Assembly (NCBI GenBank): GCA_002842045.1
Contig: PHBX01000001.1
Coordinates: forward strand, 62,001 to 126,000
Direction of reading: 5' to 3'
From: Chloroflexi bacterium HGW-Chloroflexi-3
GTDB lineage: Bacteria > Chloroflexota > Anaerolineae > Anaerolineales > Anaerolineaceae
Length of the DNA stretch: 64,000 bases
The notes under the pieces are model-generated. The model was given only the letters and a program-made list of their open reading frames with translations, did no database searches and was not told the DNA's origin. Positions 27,007-36,260 of this stretch are shown piece after piece (positions within the stretch are counted from its first letter, which is position 1; each line of letters starts with the position of its first letter). The position numbers and the translations under genes were made by a program.

Positions 27007-28974
27007 ATGGAAAAAGTATCATTGATAATTAAAAACGCATATGTATTGACAATCGATGAAGAATTCAACCAATTTAGTCCCGGCGCTGTGGCAATTGAAA
27101 ATGATGTCATTAAGGCAGTTGGACTCGAATCCGAGATTCAAAAATCATATTCAGCTGATGAAATAATTGATGCCGAGGGCAAAATCTTAATGCCAGGATT
27201 AATCAATGCTCACACACATGTTCCAATGACTCTGCTGCGTGGATTAGCAGATGATTTACGATTGGATGTATGGTTGTTAGGATATATGATGCCAGTCGAA
27301 AGAGAATATGTCACTCCGGAATTCGTTCAACTTGGAACAAAATTAGCCTGCGCAGAAATGATACGTTCCGGCATCACTTGTTTTGCCGATATGTATTATT
27401 TTGAGGATGATGTGGCTGCAGCGACTGCTGAAGTAGGTTTACGTGCAGTTTGTTCAGAAAGTATTCTCAAATTTCCAACACCGGATGCTCAATCTTATGA
27501 AGAATCAATAGCTTACTCCATAAAATTCATAGAGAAATGGAAGAATCATCCACTCATCGTACCCGCAATCGCCCCGCATGCTCCTTACACATGTACGCCA
27601 GAAATCATAGAAAAATCAAAAGAAATCGCCATTAAATATGATATCCCATTGCATATCCATCTGGCTGAAACACAAAGCGAAGTTGAGAATGTGGTCGCTG
27701 AACATGGGATGCCAGTAATTCCTTATATGGATCATTTGAAATTGTTTGAGGCCAAAGTTATCGCAGCTCATTGTGTACACATTGATCCAGGTGAAATACG
27801 AATGCTTAAAGCCAAAAATGCTGGTGTAGCCCATAATCCCTCCTCAAACTTAAAATTAGCCTCTGGAATCTCCCCTGTTAAACAAATGATGGATATAGGT
27901 ATCAACGTTGGAATTGGAACAGACGGTCCAGCTTCAAATAATGATCTTGATATGTTTGAGGAAATTCGATTAACAACATTCCTTGCGAAAGGATCTTCTG
28001 GAGATCCCACTGCGCTTCCTGCTAAAACGACCATTGCTATGGCTACACGGATTGGTGCCAAAGCTTTGCACATGGAAGATATTACCGGTTCAATAACGCC
28101 AGGAAAACGTGCAGATCTCATACTGATTGACATAAAGAAAATTCACAATTCTCCCTGGTTCAGGCATCTTCAGGATAGTCTCTATAGCCAGGTTGCCTAT
28201 GCTGCCAAAGCTAATGACGTCTCTGATCTGATGGTAAATGGTAAATGGCTGATGAAAGATCATCAACTATTAACTATCGAAGAAGAATCTCTTATGAAAC
28301 AGGGGCAGGATTATGCCCAAAAAATTGATACTTTCTTATTCCAGCGCGAATCTTCTATTCTCTCAAAACTTGTCGCTATTGGTGGAACAATGGAGGAAGA
28401 AAGTTTTGAAGTCCAAATTAAGGTTCGTATTGATGAACCTACAGAAATAACAAATTCAATACTGAAAAGTGGATTAACCATTCAACGGAAACGTCACTAC
28501 CACGAATATGACACTTATTTCTTTTTTGATGATCCTAAACAGGGTCGCCTAAGATTTAGGGAAGACCATTTCATATCAGAAAAAAATGAAGTCATTAATG
28601 TTCGTTCTCGGCTCACCCTGATTGGAGAAAGTAGTGAAAAATACTTAACCCAGGAAGTGATGTTATCAAGATCAAGGTTTTATGCACCTGCAACGCAAAG
28701 CTTAAGATTTTATAAAGAATATTTTAATCCTGAAACCACCGTCGAAGTGGAGAAAGACAGGAAACGATTTCTGGTTAGCTACAAAGACACTGAAATCTTT
28801 ATTAATGTCGACACTTTCATTGTTCCAAAATTAGGTGCATATTTGGAAATCAAGAGTAGAACCTGGTCTAGGTTAGACGCAGAAATTAAATCAAAATTAG
28901 TTATTGAATTGATTGATTTATTAGGTTTACAGAATAAATCCACTATTTCTCAAGACTATATAGAATTAGTTTAG
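27007..28974 (+). CDS. Amidohydrolase (MTA/SAH deaminase-like) fused to a CYTH domain
   Basis: The 655-residue protein has two parts. Residues 1 to about 440 form an amidohydrolase of the MtaD/SsnA type, which deaminates adenosine-like compounds: the metal motif NAHTH gives His69 and His71, with IHLAETQSE, VIAAHCVHID and GIGTDGPASNNDLD supplying further ligands. Residues about 462-655 form a CYTH (triphosphate tunnel) domain: EVQIKVRI is a variant ExExK, then EYDTYFFFDDP, GRLRFRED, VEVEKDRKRF and NVDTFIVPKLGAYLEIKS. The join is internal to one open frame with no frameshift. The gene starts 12 bp after cinA with CGGAGGA as ribosome site. Confidence 0.87.
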   Translation: MEKVSLIIKNAYVLTIDEEFNQFSPGAVAIENDVIKAVGLESEIQKSYSADEIIDAEGKILMPGLINAHTHVPMTLLRGLADDLRLDVWLLGYMMPVEREYVTPEFVQLGTKLACAEMIRSGITCFADMYYFEDDVAAATAEVGLRAVCSESILKFPTPDAQSYEESIAYSIKFIEKWKNHPLIVPAIAPHAPYTCTPEIIEKSKEIAIKYDIPLHIHLAETQSEVENVVAEHGMPVIPYMDHLKLFEAKVIAAHCVHIDPGEIRMLKAKNAGVAHNPSSNLKLASGISPVKQMMDIGINVGIGTDGPASNNDLDMFEEIRLTTFLAKGSSGDPTALPAKTTIAMATRIGAKALHMEDITGSITPGKRADLILIDIKKIHNSPWFRHLQDSLYSQVAYAAKANDVSDLMVNGKWLMKDHQLLTIEEESLMKQGQDYAQKIDTFLFQRESSILSKLVAIGGTMEEESFEVQIKVRIDEPTEITNSILKSGLTIQRKRHYHEYDTYFFFDDPKQGRLRFREDHFISEKNEVINVRSRLTLIGESSEKYLTQEVMLSRSRFYAPATQSLRFYKEYFNPETTVEVEKDRKRFLVSYKDTEIFINVDTFIVPKLGAYLEIKSRTWSRLDAEIKSKLVIELIDLLGLQNKSTISQDYIELV

Positions 28975-29002
28975 GTCAGTATAGATTTTTCGGGAGAGTA
29001 AT

Positions 29003-30475
29003 GTGAAAAAAAACCGTCCAATTAATGTTTTGTTTATTGCATCGGAGGCAGCTCCGTTAATTAAAGTGGGAGGATTAGGCGATGTGGCTGGCTCATTACC
29101 TAAGGCATTAAAAAATTTACTCCCCAATCAATTATCTGGTAATGAATTGGATATTCGGCTGGTGATTCCATTCCATTCAATGATTAATCAAAAACTGGAA
29201 AATATACAACTAGTTTCCTCATTTCTGGTCAAACATAGTCATGGAAATATTCCTGCAAGGGTATTTCTAACCAATGTTGAAGGCGTGCCTGTTTATTTAA
29301 TCGAGGGTGGTTCCATTCTTTCCGATCAAAATGTTTATTCTTCAAATCCTGAATATGATGCAAAAAAATACATCTTTTTTTCTATCGCGGCACTGGAAAT
29401 GGTGAAGAACATAAATTGGCATGTAGATATCATCCATGCCAACGATTGGCATACTGCCATAACCTGCTATGACTTAAAACTAAGGAAAGTTACCGACCCA
29501 TTCTTTAGAAATACAAAATCCGTTTTATCAATGCACAATATGCCTTATATGGGTGCTGGATCTGAAAGAATCTTAAATGAATTTGGATTACCAAATTGTC
29601 CCTGTACTGAACTGCCCGAATGGGCACGATCCATTCCGCTTCCTATTGGAATGTATGCTGCAGATTTTTTATTGACCGTTTCTCCAAATTATGCAAACGA
29701 AATACTCACTCCAGATTACGGATGTGGATTACAGGATTTCTTGAAAAAACGAAAAGACTCTCTCTCAGGGATTCTTAATGGGTTGGATGAATCAAAATGG
29801 GATCCAATTACAGATAACACTTTACACTTTAATTATGACTCAACACAATTAAATGTTCGATTAAAAAATAAATTAGCACTGCAAACAGAATTTGGTCTCG
29901 AAAAAGACGATAAAATTCCACTTTTCATCATGGTCACAAGAATGGACCAACAAAAAGGAGTTGATTTAGCGATCAGTGCATTAAGGATGGTTGCTGATTC
30001 TTCCTGGCAGGCAATCCTACTTGGAACGGGTGATCCTGTTATTGAATCTGCCTGCAGAAGTTTGGAAGTGGAAATGCCAACAAAAGTCAGATCTGTAATA
30101 CGATTCGATTTAAATTTATCAAAACGTATGTATGCTGGTGGAGATATTATTTTGATTCCTTCCAGGTATGAACCTTGTGGATTGACTCAAATGATTGCTA
30201 TGCGTTATGGTTGTGTTCCCCTGGCAAGATCAACTGGGGGATTAAAAGATACAATCATTGATGAAGTCAATTTAAATCATAATAATGGTTTCCTTTTCTC
30301 AGAACCAATTCCTGAAATAATGGCTCAGACACTAACCAGAGCAATTTCGGATTATACAGATCAACAAAAATGGCAAATCATTCAATCCAATGGACTACAT
30401 ACAGATTTTTCCTGGGAAAAGTCTGCCAATGAGTATGCGCGTATTTATATCGAACTGATAGAAGGAGAAAAATGA
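29003..30475 (+). CDS. glgA: Glycogen synthase (GT5)
   Basis: The 490-residue bacterial glycogen synthase transfers glucose from ADP-glucose to the growing alpha-1,4-glucan. The N-terminus has the sugar-nucleotide motif IKVGGLGDVAGSLPKAL. HANDWHTAI is the donor-side motif, and PSRYEPCGLTQMIAMRYG holds the catalytic glutamates, followed by STGGLKDTI. The start is GTG at 29003 with GGGAGAG upstream; an ATG two bases earlier is closed at once. It overlaps glgC by 4 bp and is followed by malQ, forming a glycogen operon. Confidence 0.95.
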   Translation: MKKNRPINVLFIASEAAPLIKVGGLGDVAGSLPKALKNLLPNQLSGNELDIRLVIPFHSMINQKLENIQLVSSFLVKHSHGNIPARVFLTNVEGVPVYLIEGGSILSDQNVYSSNPEYDAKKYIFFSIAALEMVKNINWHVDIIHANDWHTAITCYDLKLRKVTDPFFRNTKSVLSMHNMPYMGAGSERILNEFGLPNCPCTELPEWARSIPLPIGMYAADFLLTVSPNYANEILTPDYGCGLQDFLKKRKDSLSGILNGLDESKWDPITDNTLHFNYDSTQLNVRLKNKLALQTEFGLEKDDKIPLFIMVTRMDQQKGVDLAISALRMVADSSWQAILLGTGDPVIESACRSLEVEMPTKVRSVIRFDLNLSKRMYAGGDIILIPSRYEPCGLTQMIAMRYGCVPLARSTGGLKDTIIDEVNLNHNNGFLFSEPIPEIMAQTLTRAISDYTDQQKWQIIQSNGLHTDFSWEKSANEYARIYIELIEGEK

Positions 30476-31725
30476 AAATTAGAGCTGTGATTCTGGCAGG
30501 TGGAGAAGGTACCAGGTTAAAAGTTCTAACTTCAAAACGAGCAAAACCAGCAGTTTTTTTCGCTGGCAAATACCGAATTATTGACTTCCCATTATCAAAT
30601 TGTGTTAACTCCCAAATTAACGATGTTATGGTTCTTGCTCAGTATCGTCCTCAATCATTGATAGAACACATTGGGTCTGGTGCTCCATGGGATTTGAATC
30701 GTGATATTTCCGGTGGCGTTCGTATCCTGACCCCATACAAAGCTCAGGCATCGGATTGGTTCATTGGCACAGCAGATGCAGTTCAGCAAAATTTTACCTT
30801 CATTAAACGCGGAAATCCTGATCATATCATGGTGTTATCTGGTAACCATATTTATGCAATGGATTACAGAAAAATGATCGATTTTCATCAAACCAATGAT
30901 GCAGATCTAACCATATCTACCATCACTGTTCCTTTCGAAGAAGCGTCACGTTATGGAATCATGCACTATGATGACAGTTTCCGTGTTTTTGAATTCCTTG
31001 AAAAACCAGAAAATCCACCTGCAAACACAATAAATATGGGAATTTATTTATTCAAACAGGATGTACTCAATCAGGAATTATGGAATGATCATTTTCGATC
31101 CGGTTCTTTTCATGACTTTGGAAAAGATATTATTCCGAACATGATTAAAAATAATGCCAGAGTTTTCGCTTTTCCTTATAGTGGATATTGGGTTGATGTT
31201 GGTACGATGGAAGCTTATTGGCAGGCGAATATGGATCTCCTATCAAATGAAAACGCCTTCCAGGTATATAACCCCAATTGGATTATTCACACCAGAACTG
31301 AAGAACGCCCTCCTGCGCTTATTAAAAAAGGTGCAATCGTAGAAAACAGTATGATTTCTGATGGATGTGTAATTGAATCAGATGCGATCGTTAGAAATTG
31401 TGTTTTTTCACCAGGTGTACACATAATGAATGATGTCGAAATCGATCAATCGATTTTATTCACGGATTGCCTGGTTGAAAAAAATTCAGTAATTAACTGT
31501 AGTGTTCTTGATAAACGGGTCAAAGTCGGAGAAAATTGTTTGATTGGTGAACATAATTCAGATTTCCAAATTACTGTGATAGGAAAGGATTCAATCGTTC
31601 CTTCCGGTTGGACAGTTCAATCAAATGCAATTATTGGACCGGATGTAATCCCTGATGACTATAATACAAATCTGGTAAAATCGGGTGAATTTGTTCAAAC
31701 AAGGAGATTACCATATGAAATCTAA
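30472..31725 (+). CDS. glgC: ADP-glucose pyrophosphorylase-like, catalytic Asp replaced
   Basis: The 417-residue protein is a glucose-1-phosphate adenylyltransferase that makes ADP-glucose for glycogen. The N-terminal nucleotidyl-transferase domain has GGEGTRLKVLTSKRAKPAV and YRIIDFPLSNC, with FLEKPENPP and YWVDVGTMEAYW further on. The C-terminal left-handed beta-helix has hexapeptide repeats. The stretch that reads GDHIY in E. coli, where Asp142 is catalytic, reads GNHIY here (GGT AAC CAT at 30841-30849). The protein may be a weak or regulatory form, like the non-catalytic GlgD partner. It overlaps glgA by 4 bp and malQ by 11 bp. Confidence 0.9.
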   Translation: MKIRAVILAGGEGTRLKVLTSKRAKPAVFFAGKYRIIDFPLSNCVNSQINDVMVLAQYRPQSLIEHIGSGAPWDLNRDISGGVRILTPYKAQASDWFIGTADAVQQNFTFIKRGNPDHIMVLSGNHIYAMDYRKMIDFHQTNDADLTISTITVPFEEASRYGIMHYDDSFRVFEFLEKPENPPANTINMGIYLFKQDVLNQELWNDHFRSGSFHDFGKDIIPNMIKNNARVFAFPYSGYWVDVGTMEAYWQANMDLLSNENAFQVYNPNWIIHTRTEERPPALIKKGAIVENSMISDGCVIESDAIVRNCVFSPGVHIMNDVEIDQSILFTDCLVEKNSVINCSVLDKRVKVGENCLIGEHNSDFQITVIGKDSIVPSGWTVQSNAIIGPDVIPDDYNTNLVKSGEFVQTRRLPYEI

Positions 31726-33208
31726 TAGAATGTCAGGTATATTATTACACCCCAGTAGCTTACCAGGTCCCGATGGTATTGGCGATATTGGCCCCGAAGC
31801 CTATGAATGGGTGAATTTTCTTGTTCAATCAGGATGCAATTTATGGCAATTACTTCCGCTAGGCCCGACCGGTTATGGCGATTCTCCTTATCAATGTTTT
31901 TCTGCGTTTGCCGGAAATCCATATCTGATCAGTTCAACCTTGTTAATCGATGAAGGTTTACTTTTATTAGAAGATTTGCAAAATCGGCCTGATTTTTCTG
32001 CAGAATCAGTTGATTTTGGACCCGTTATTCAGTGGAAATTGAAACTACTTGATCGTGCTTATGATAATTTTAAACAAAAACAAACCGACGAATTAACCAA
32101 AAAATTTCAACAATTTATTGACCAGGAACAGGAATGGTTATTAGATTTCGCACTATTTATGGCAATCAAAGAAGTAAATGGTGGATTAAGTTGGGATCAC
32201 TGGGACGATGGTTTACGAAAAAGAGATAGGAAAGCACTTGAGAAGTTTCAAGCCCAAAACAAAACCTTAATTGAATCCCATATGTTCAAACAATTTTTGT
32301 TTTTCACACAATGGACAGATTTGAAAAATTATGCAAATGATCAGGGAATAAAAATCATTGGTGATATTCCTATCTTTATATCTTTTGATTCCTCAGATGC
32401 CTGGTCGAATCCTGATTTATTTTATTTTGATGAAGATTTAAAACCTACGGTTGTAGCAGGAGTTCCACCGGATTATTTTTCAGCTACCGGACAATTATGG
32501 GGAAATCCACTTTATCGCTGGAATGTTCATAAAGAAGATCGATATAAGTGGTGGTTAAAAAGAATCATAGCCACCTTAAAATTATTTGATTTTATTCGGC
32601 TTGATCATTTTCGTGGTTTTGTAAACTATTGGGAAGTGCCAGCTGGTAACAAAACAGCAGAGATTGGTCGATGGCTACCAGGACCAGGAGATGATTTCTT
32701 TGAAGTACTCCAAAATGAACTGGGTGTTTTACCAATTATTGCTGAAGATTTAGGTGAGATCTCCAAAGATGTGTATATACTACGAGATCAATTCAACCTT
32801 CCTGGTATGAAAATCTGTCAATTCGCTTTCTCCAACGATCCTGACGATCCATTTTTACCTCATAACTATCCAGTCAATTGTGTTGCTTACACTGGTACAC
32901 ACGATAATGACACCGTATTAGGTTGGTATCACTCTGCCCCCGAAGAAGAACAGGATTTCTGCAGAAGATACTTAGCCAGATCTGGAGAAAACATCTCATG
33001 GGATTTGATTAGAGTAGTCTGGTCATCAGTAGCAAAAATAACAATCGCTCCGCTACAAGACTTTCTCGGTTTGGGCACAGAAGCAAGAATGAATTATCCA
33101 GGACGAGCAAGTGGAAATTGGAGTTGGAGAGTACTCCCCCATCAGATAAATTCTGAACTGGCGCTAAGAATCAATGAAATTAATTTACTTTACAGTCGTT
33201 CAAAATAG
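31715..33208 (+). CDS. malQ: 4-alpha-glucanotransferase (GH77 amylomaltase)
   Basis: The 497-residue GH77 enzyme transfers alpha-1,4-glucan segments and releases glucose. Motifs are HPSSLPGPDGIGDIG, IIGDIPIFISFDSSDAW, FIRLDHFRGF (nucleophile Asp), IIAEDLG (acid/base Glu) and YTGTHDNDT (third Asp). The start is ATG 31715 with AAGGAG 8 nt before it, overlapping glgC by 11 bp. It is the last gene of the cinA-to-malQ run and ends at a bidirectional terminator. With glgA/glgC and a polyphosphate glucokinase elsewhere in the window it supports glycogen turnover. Confidence 0.95.
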   Translation: MKSNRMSGILLHPSSLPGPDGIGDIGPEAYEWVNFLVQSGCNLWQLLPLGPTGYGDSPYQCFSAFAGNPYLISSTLLIDEGLLLLEDLQNRPDFSAESVDFGPVIQWKLKLLDRAYDNFKQKQTDELTKKFQQFIDQEQEWLLDFALFMAIKEVNGGLSWDHWDDGLRKRDRKALEKFQAQNKTLIESHMFKQFLFFTQWTDLKNYANDQGIKIIGDIPIFISFDSSDAWSNPDLFYFDEDLKPTVVAGVPPDYFSATGQLWGNPLYRWNVHKEDRYKWWLKRIIATLKLFDFIRLDHFRGFVNYWEVPAGNKTAEIGRWLPGPGDDFFEVLQNELGVLPIIAEDLGEISKDVYILRDQFNLPGMKICQFAFSNDPDDPFLPHNYPVNCVAYTGTHDNDTVLGWYHSAPEEEQDFCRRYLARSGENISWDLIRVVWSSVAKITIAPLQDFLGLGTEARMNYPGRASGNWSWRVLPHQINSELALRINEINLLYSRSK

Positions 33209-33233
33209 TGGGATTTTTAGAAATTAAAAAAAC

Positions 33234-33265
33234 AAAAAGACCTGGATGATTATCAGGTCTTTTTT
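33234..33265. terminator. Bidirectional terminator between malQ and the DMT transporter
   Basis: The repeat AAAAAGACCTG / CAGGTCTTTTT around a 9-nt loop has T-runs on both strands, between convergent genes. Confidence 0.85.
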
Positions 33266-34185
33266 GATGTAAGAAATGAAACAAAAAATATTCCAATCAG
33301 GATCAATAAACCACCAAAATATTCTAGATTATTAGGTGTTTCTTGTAAAAATAAGAAAGCAAGCAAAATCGTACCAATCGGCTCTCCAATTAAAGCAATT
33401 GAGACAAATGCCGCAGGTAGATGACCTAACGCCCAATTGAAAATGGAATGACCTAATAATTGGGGAATTAGTCCTAATAGAAGCATCCATAGATAAGCTT
33501 GTTTTGAATATCCCACAAGCGTCTCACCTGAAATTACAACAATGAATAATAAGAAAATTGCAGAAAATAGATACACAAAAAAAATGTATTTGATGAGGGG
33601 TAACGTTGATCGAACTTTTCTTCCTACCATCATATAACCGGCTGCCATCCATGCGCCTAATAAGGCCAAAAAGTTCCCTGATAATGTATTCCTATCAAAA
33701 CCAAGCCCAACACTTTCACACTGGATGAGATTCGCAAAGGAAAAGGAACATTGATTGCTGAGCGCTACCAGACTGCTTCCAACTAAAGCTAAGAAGAGAC
33801 CAATCCAAATAGTGGCGCTATTTTTTTCTTTCAATAAAATAGGTGAAAACAGAGCTACCCAAAGAGGTGTCGTGGTAACTAGAACCACTGAACTTGCAAT
33901 ACTTGTGTACTCCAACGAAGAAATCCAGGCAGCAAAATGGATCGAAAGGAATAATCCTGATAATAACAAAAAATACAATTCTCTTTTTGAAATACTAAAT
34001 AATTGCTGTGTATACTGAAGAAAAGCGATTGGGGTTATTAATAAAGATGCAATTAACAAGCGAACAGCTGCAATGACAATGGAAGGAGCACCACTTTGTG
34101 CAAATCGAATAAAAATTGAAGCTGTGGATACAGCAAGGATTCCAAAGAATAATCCGAAGAGAGGATAAAGTTTGTCTTTACTCAT
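33253..34185 (-). CDS. DMT-superfamily EamA-type transporter
   Basis: The 310-residue protein has ten membrane segments in two EamA repeats, each about 135 residues. ASIFIRFAQSGAPSIVIAAV opens the first and GAWMAAGYMMVGRKVR the second, with GHSIFNWALGHLPAAFVSIA near the end. Such drug/metabolite transporters export amino acids, cofactors or drugs; the substrate cannot be named. There is no ribosome site before the ATG. It is a single-gene unit, divergent from the ferredoxin gene. Confidence 0.88.
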   Translation of the reverse strand: MSKDKLYPLFGLFFGILAVSTASIFIRFAQSGAPSIVIAAVRLLIASLLITPIAFLQYTQQLFSISKRELYFLLLSGLFLSIHFAAWISSLEYTSIASSVVLVTTTPLWVALFSPILLKEKNSATIWIGLFLALVGSSLVALSNQCSFSFANLIQCESVGLGFDRNTLSGNFLALLGAWMAAGYMMVGRKVRSTLPLIKYIFFVYLFSAIFLLFIVVISGETLVGYSKQAYLWMLLLGLIPQLLGHSIFNWALGHLPAAFVSIALIGEPIGTILLAFLFLQETPNNLEYFGGLLILIGIFFVSFLTSKKT

Positions 34186-34205
34186 AATTTAATAGGCATC
34201 ATTGC

Positions 34206-34233
34206 TTGACAAAAAAATGTTGCTTGATAAAAT
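34206..34233 (+). promoter_or_regulatory. Promoter of the ferredoxin gene
   Basis: TTGACA (34206-34211) and TAAAAT (34228-34233) are 16 bp apart. The gene starts 104 nt further downstream, so the mRNA would have a leader of about 97 nt. Confidence 0.65.
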
Positions 34234-34337
34234 CAATTTGAAGTTGATTTGCCAAATTTTATCATCTTTATCAAAATGAAGTTACCTTTCTCATTTCGAA
34301 TAATTTTTTCAAAATTTAGTGTTTTTAGGAGGAAAAA

Positions 34338-34748
34338 ATGACCCATGTAATAACAAGTTTATGTTTGCGTGATGGTGGTTGCGCAACAGTTTGTCCGGTA
34401 GAATGTATCGTCCCTGGCAAACCAGAAGATCAATATCCATTGTATTACATCGATCCGGATACTTGCATTGATTGTGGTGCATGTGTTCCTGAGTGTCCTT
34501 GGGAAGCAATCTTTCCAGAAGATGAAGTTCCAGCACCATACGTAGCAAAAGGTGGAGAAAGACTCTCCATGCCCGTTGGTACTCCTGGATTTACAGAAGT
34601 TTATGATGGAACCAACCATGACGGTGAAGATGTTCACCTGGAAGGTACCAAAACCTTAGCAGCAGGAGAAGAAGTCGATTTAACCCCAGATACTGAAGTA
34701 AATGCCAAATACTTTAGTGATGGTCCAGGTTATAGCACTGCTGGATAA
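34338..34748 (+). CDS. Dicluster ferredoxin with acidic C-terminal extension
   Basis: The 136-residue protein carries two ferredoxin cluster motifs: Cys9, Cys15, Cys19 and Cys23 (CLRDGGCATVCPVEC), then CIDCGACVPECP. The spacing resembles 7Fe/8Fe bacterial ferredoxins of the FdxA type, which pass low-potential electrons. The C-terminal half (from about residue 70) has no cysteine, is acidic and rich in Gly, Thr and Val, and is not a domain I recognise. It has an AGGAGG site, its own promoter and its own terminator. High expression is likely from these signals. Confidence 0.88.
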   Translation: MTHVITSLCLRDGGCATVCPVECIVPGKPEDQYPLYYIDPDTCIDCGACVPECPWEAIFPEDEVPAPYVAKGGERLSMPVGTPGFTEVYDGTNHDGEDVHLEGTKTLAAGEEVDLTPDTEVNAKYFSDGPGYSTAG

Positions 34749-34769
34749 TTTAAAAATATTGGTTATGAT

Positions 34770-34798
34770 AGAGGAAGTCAACTGACTTCCTCTTTTTA
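34770..34798 (+). terminator. Terminator after the ferredoxin gene
   Basis: A perfect hairpin AGAGGAAGTC-AACT-GACTTCCTCT is followed by TTTTTATT. Confidence 0.88.
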
Positions 34799-34826
34799 TT
34801 TAATTCTTTTAGAAAAGGAAATTTCC

Positions 34827-36260
34827 ATGCAAGAATATCGAATAGAAAAAGACTCGTTAGGATCATTAGAAGTACCGAAAACTGCTTATTTTGGTGTACA
34901 AACCCAGAGAGCAGTGTTGAACTTTCCCATAACAGGCATGAAACCATATCCAGCTTTCATCTGGTCGATGGCCGCCATTAAAACCTCAGCTGCGAAAGTC
35001 CATAAAGACCTGGGATTATTACAGGCAGATTTTGCCGATGCGATAATCCAGGCTGGAATAGAAGTGATGAAAGGCTCATGGAATGCGCAATTTGTTGTTG
35101 ATCCTTTCCAGGCTGGTGCAGGAACCAGCCACAATATGAATACAAATGAAGTGATGGCAAATAGGGCAACTGAACTTCTGGGAGGTCAAATTGGAGAGTA
35201 TCGTGTAAATCCCAATGATCATGTGAACATGGGACAATCAACCAACGATACGATTCCGACTGCAATAAGGTTGGGTTGTCTGTGGAGGTTGGATGAGCTT
35301 CTCTTGACAATTAATCAACTTGCAGCAGCATTAAGAGTAAAAGCCAGTGAATTTGATCATATTGTCAAATCCGGGAGAACCCATCTGCAGGATGCCGTTC
35401 CCGTACGACTTGGCCAGGAATTTAACGCCTATGCCAGAGCAGTAGAACGGGATGCAGATAGAATTCGAAGGTCTTCCGAGGGACTTCGTAGACTGGGTAT
35501 AGGCGGAACGGCAACTGGTTCAGGATTAAATGCGCATCAAGAGTATCATCCAAGCATGATTCAGGAACTAAAGAGAATAACTGGATTGGAGTTGTACACA
35601 TCCGATGACTTGTTCGAATCGATGCAATCAATGGCTGATATGGTTGATTTTTCATCATCACTCCGCATATTGGCAGTGACTTTAACAAGAATAGCCAATG
35701 ATTTCCGTTTATTATCTTCTGGCCCTGCAACAGGATTGGATGAAATTAGATTACCTCCTGTTCAACCAGGTTCGAGTATTATGCCAGGAAAGGTAAATCC
35801 AGTTTTGGCTGAGATGCTTAATATGGCTATGTATCATATCCTGGGAAATGACACCACAGTCAGTCTGGCAGCACAAGCAGGTCAACTCGAATTGAATGTG
35901 ATGATGCCAATCATCGCTCATAATTTATTTGAAATGATGCATGTAATGATTGGAAGCATTGATGCATTTACCAATAAATGTGTCATCGGAATTACAGCAA
36001 ATGTCGAAAAAGCCGAAGGTTGGCTGGAGAAAAATTCAATTTTAGTGACCGCCCTTAATCCATTAATTGGATATCAGGTAGGAGCAGGATTGGTCAAAGA
36101 ATCAATTACACGAAATATGACCATCCGCGAACTTGCCTTGGAAAAAGTCAAAAATGGATTGTTGATTAATAAGAACACACAACAACCCCTTCAGGAGTCA
36201 GACATCCTGAATGTCTTTAGTGATCTCAGGAAATTCACTGAAGGAGGAATATTGTCCTGA
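34827..36260 (+). CDS. aspA: Aspartase/fumarase-family lyase, probably aspartate ammonia-lyase
   Basis: The 477-residue protein belongs to the class II fumarase/aspartase superfamily. Shared motifs are NPNDHVNMGQSTND, GRTHLQDAVPVRLGQEF and the signature GSSIMPGKVNP. Features nearer to aspartase are LLSSGPATGLDEI and AAQAGQLELNVMMP; fumarases usually have WLGSGP and QGNFELNVF. Aspartase makes fumarate and ammonia from aspartate; a fumarase role cannot be excluded without alignment. Its last 63 bp overlap the convergent ppgK gene. A GGAAA stretch precedes the ATG. Confidence 0.85.
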   Translation: MQEYRIEKDSLGSLEVPKTAYFGVQTQRAVLNFPITGMKPYPAFIWSMAAIKTSAAKVHKDLGLLQADFADAIIQAGIEVMKGSWNAQFVVDPFQAGAGTSHNMNTNEVMANRATELLGGQIGEYRVNPNDHVNMGQSTNDTIPTAIRLGCLWRLDELLLTINQLAAALRVKASEFDHIVKSGRTHLQDAVPVRLGQEFNAYARAVERDADRIRRSSEGLRRLGIGGTATGSGLNAHQEYHPSMIQELKRITGLELYTSDDLFESMQSMADMVDFSSSLRILAVTLTRIANDFRLLSSGPATGLDEIRLPPVQPGSSIMPGKVNPVLAEMLNMAMYHILGNDTTVSLAAQAGQLELNVMMPIIAHNLFEMMHVMIGSIDAFTNKCVIGITANVEKAEGWLEKNSILVTALNPLIGYQVGAGLVKESITRNMTIRELALEKVKNGLLINKNTQQPLQESDILNVFSDLRKFTEGGILS

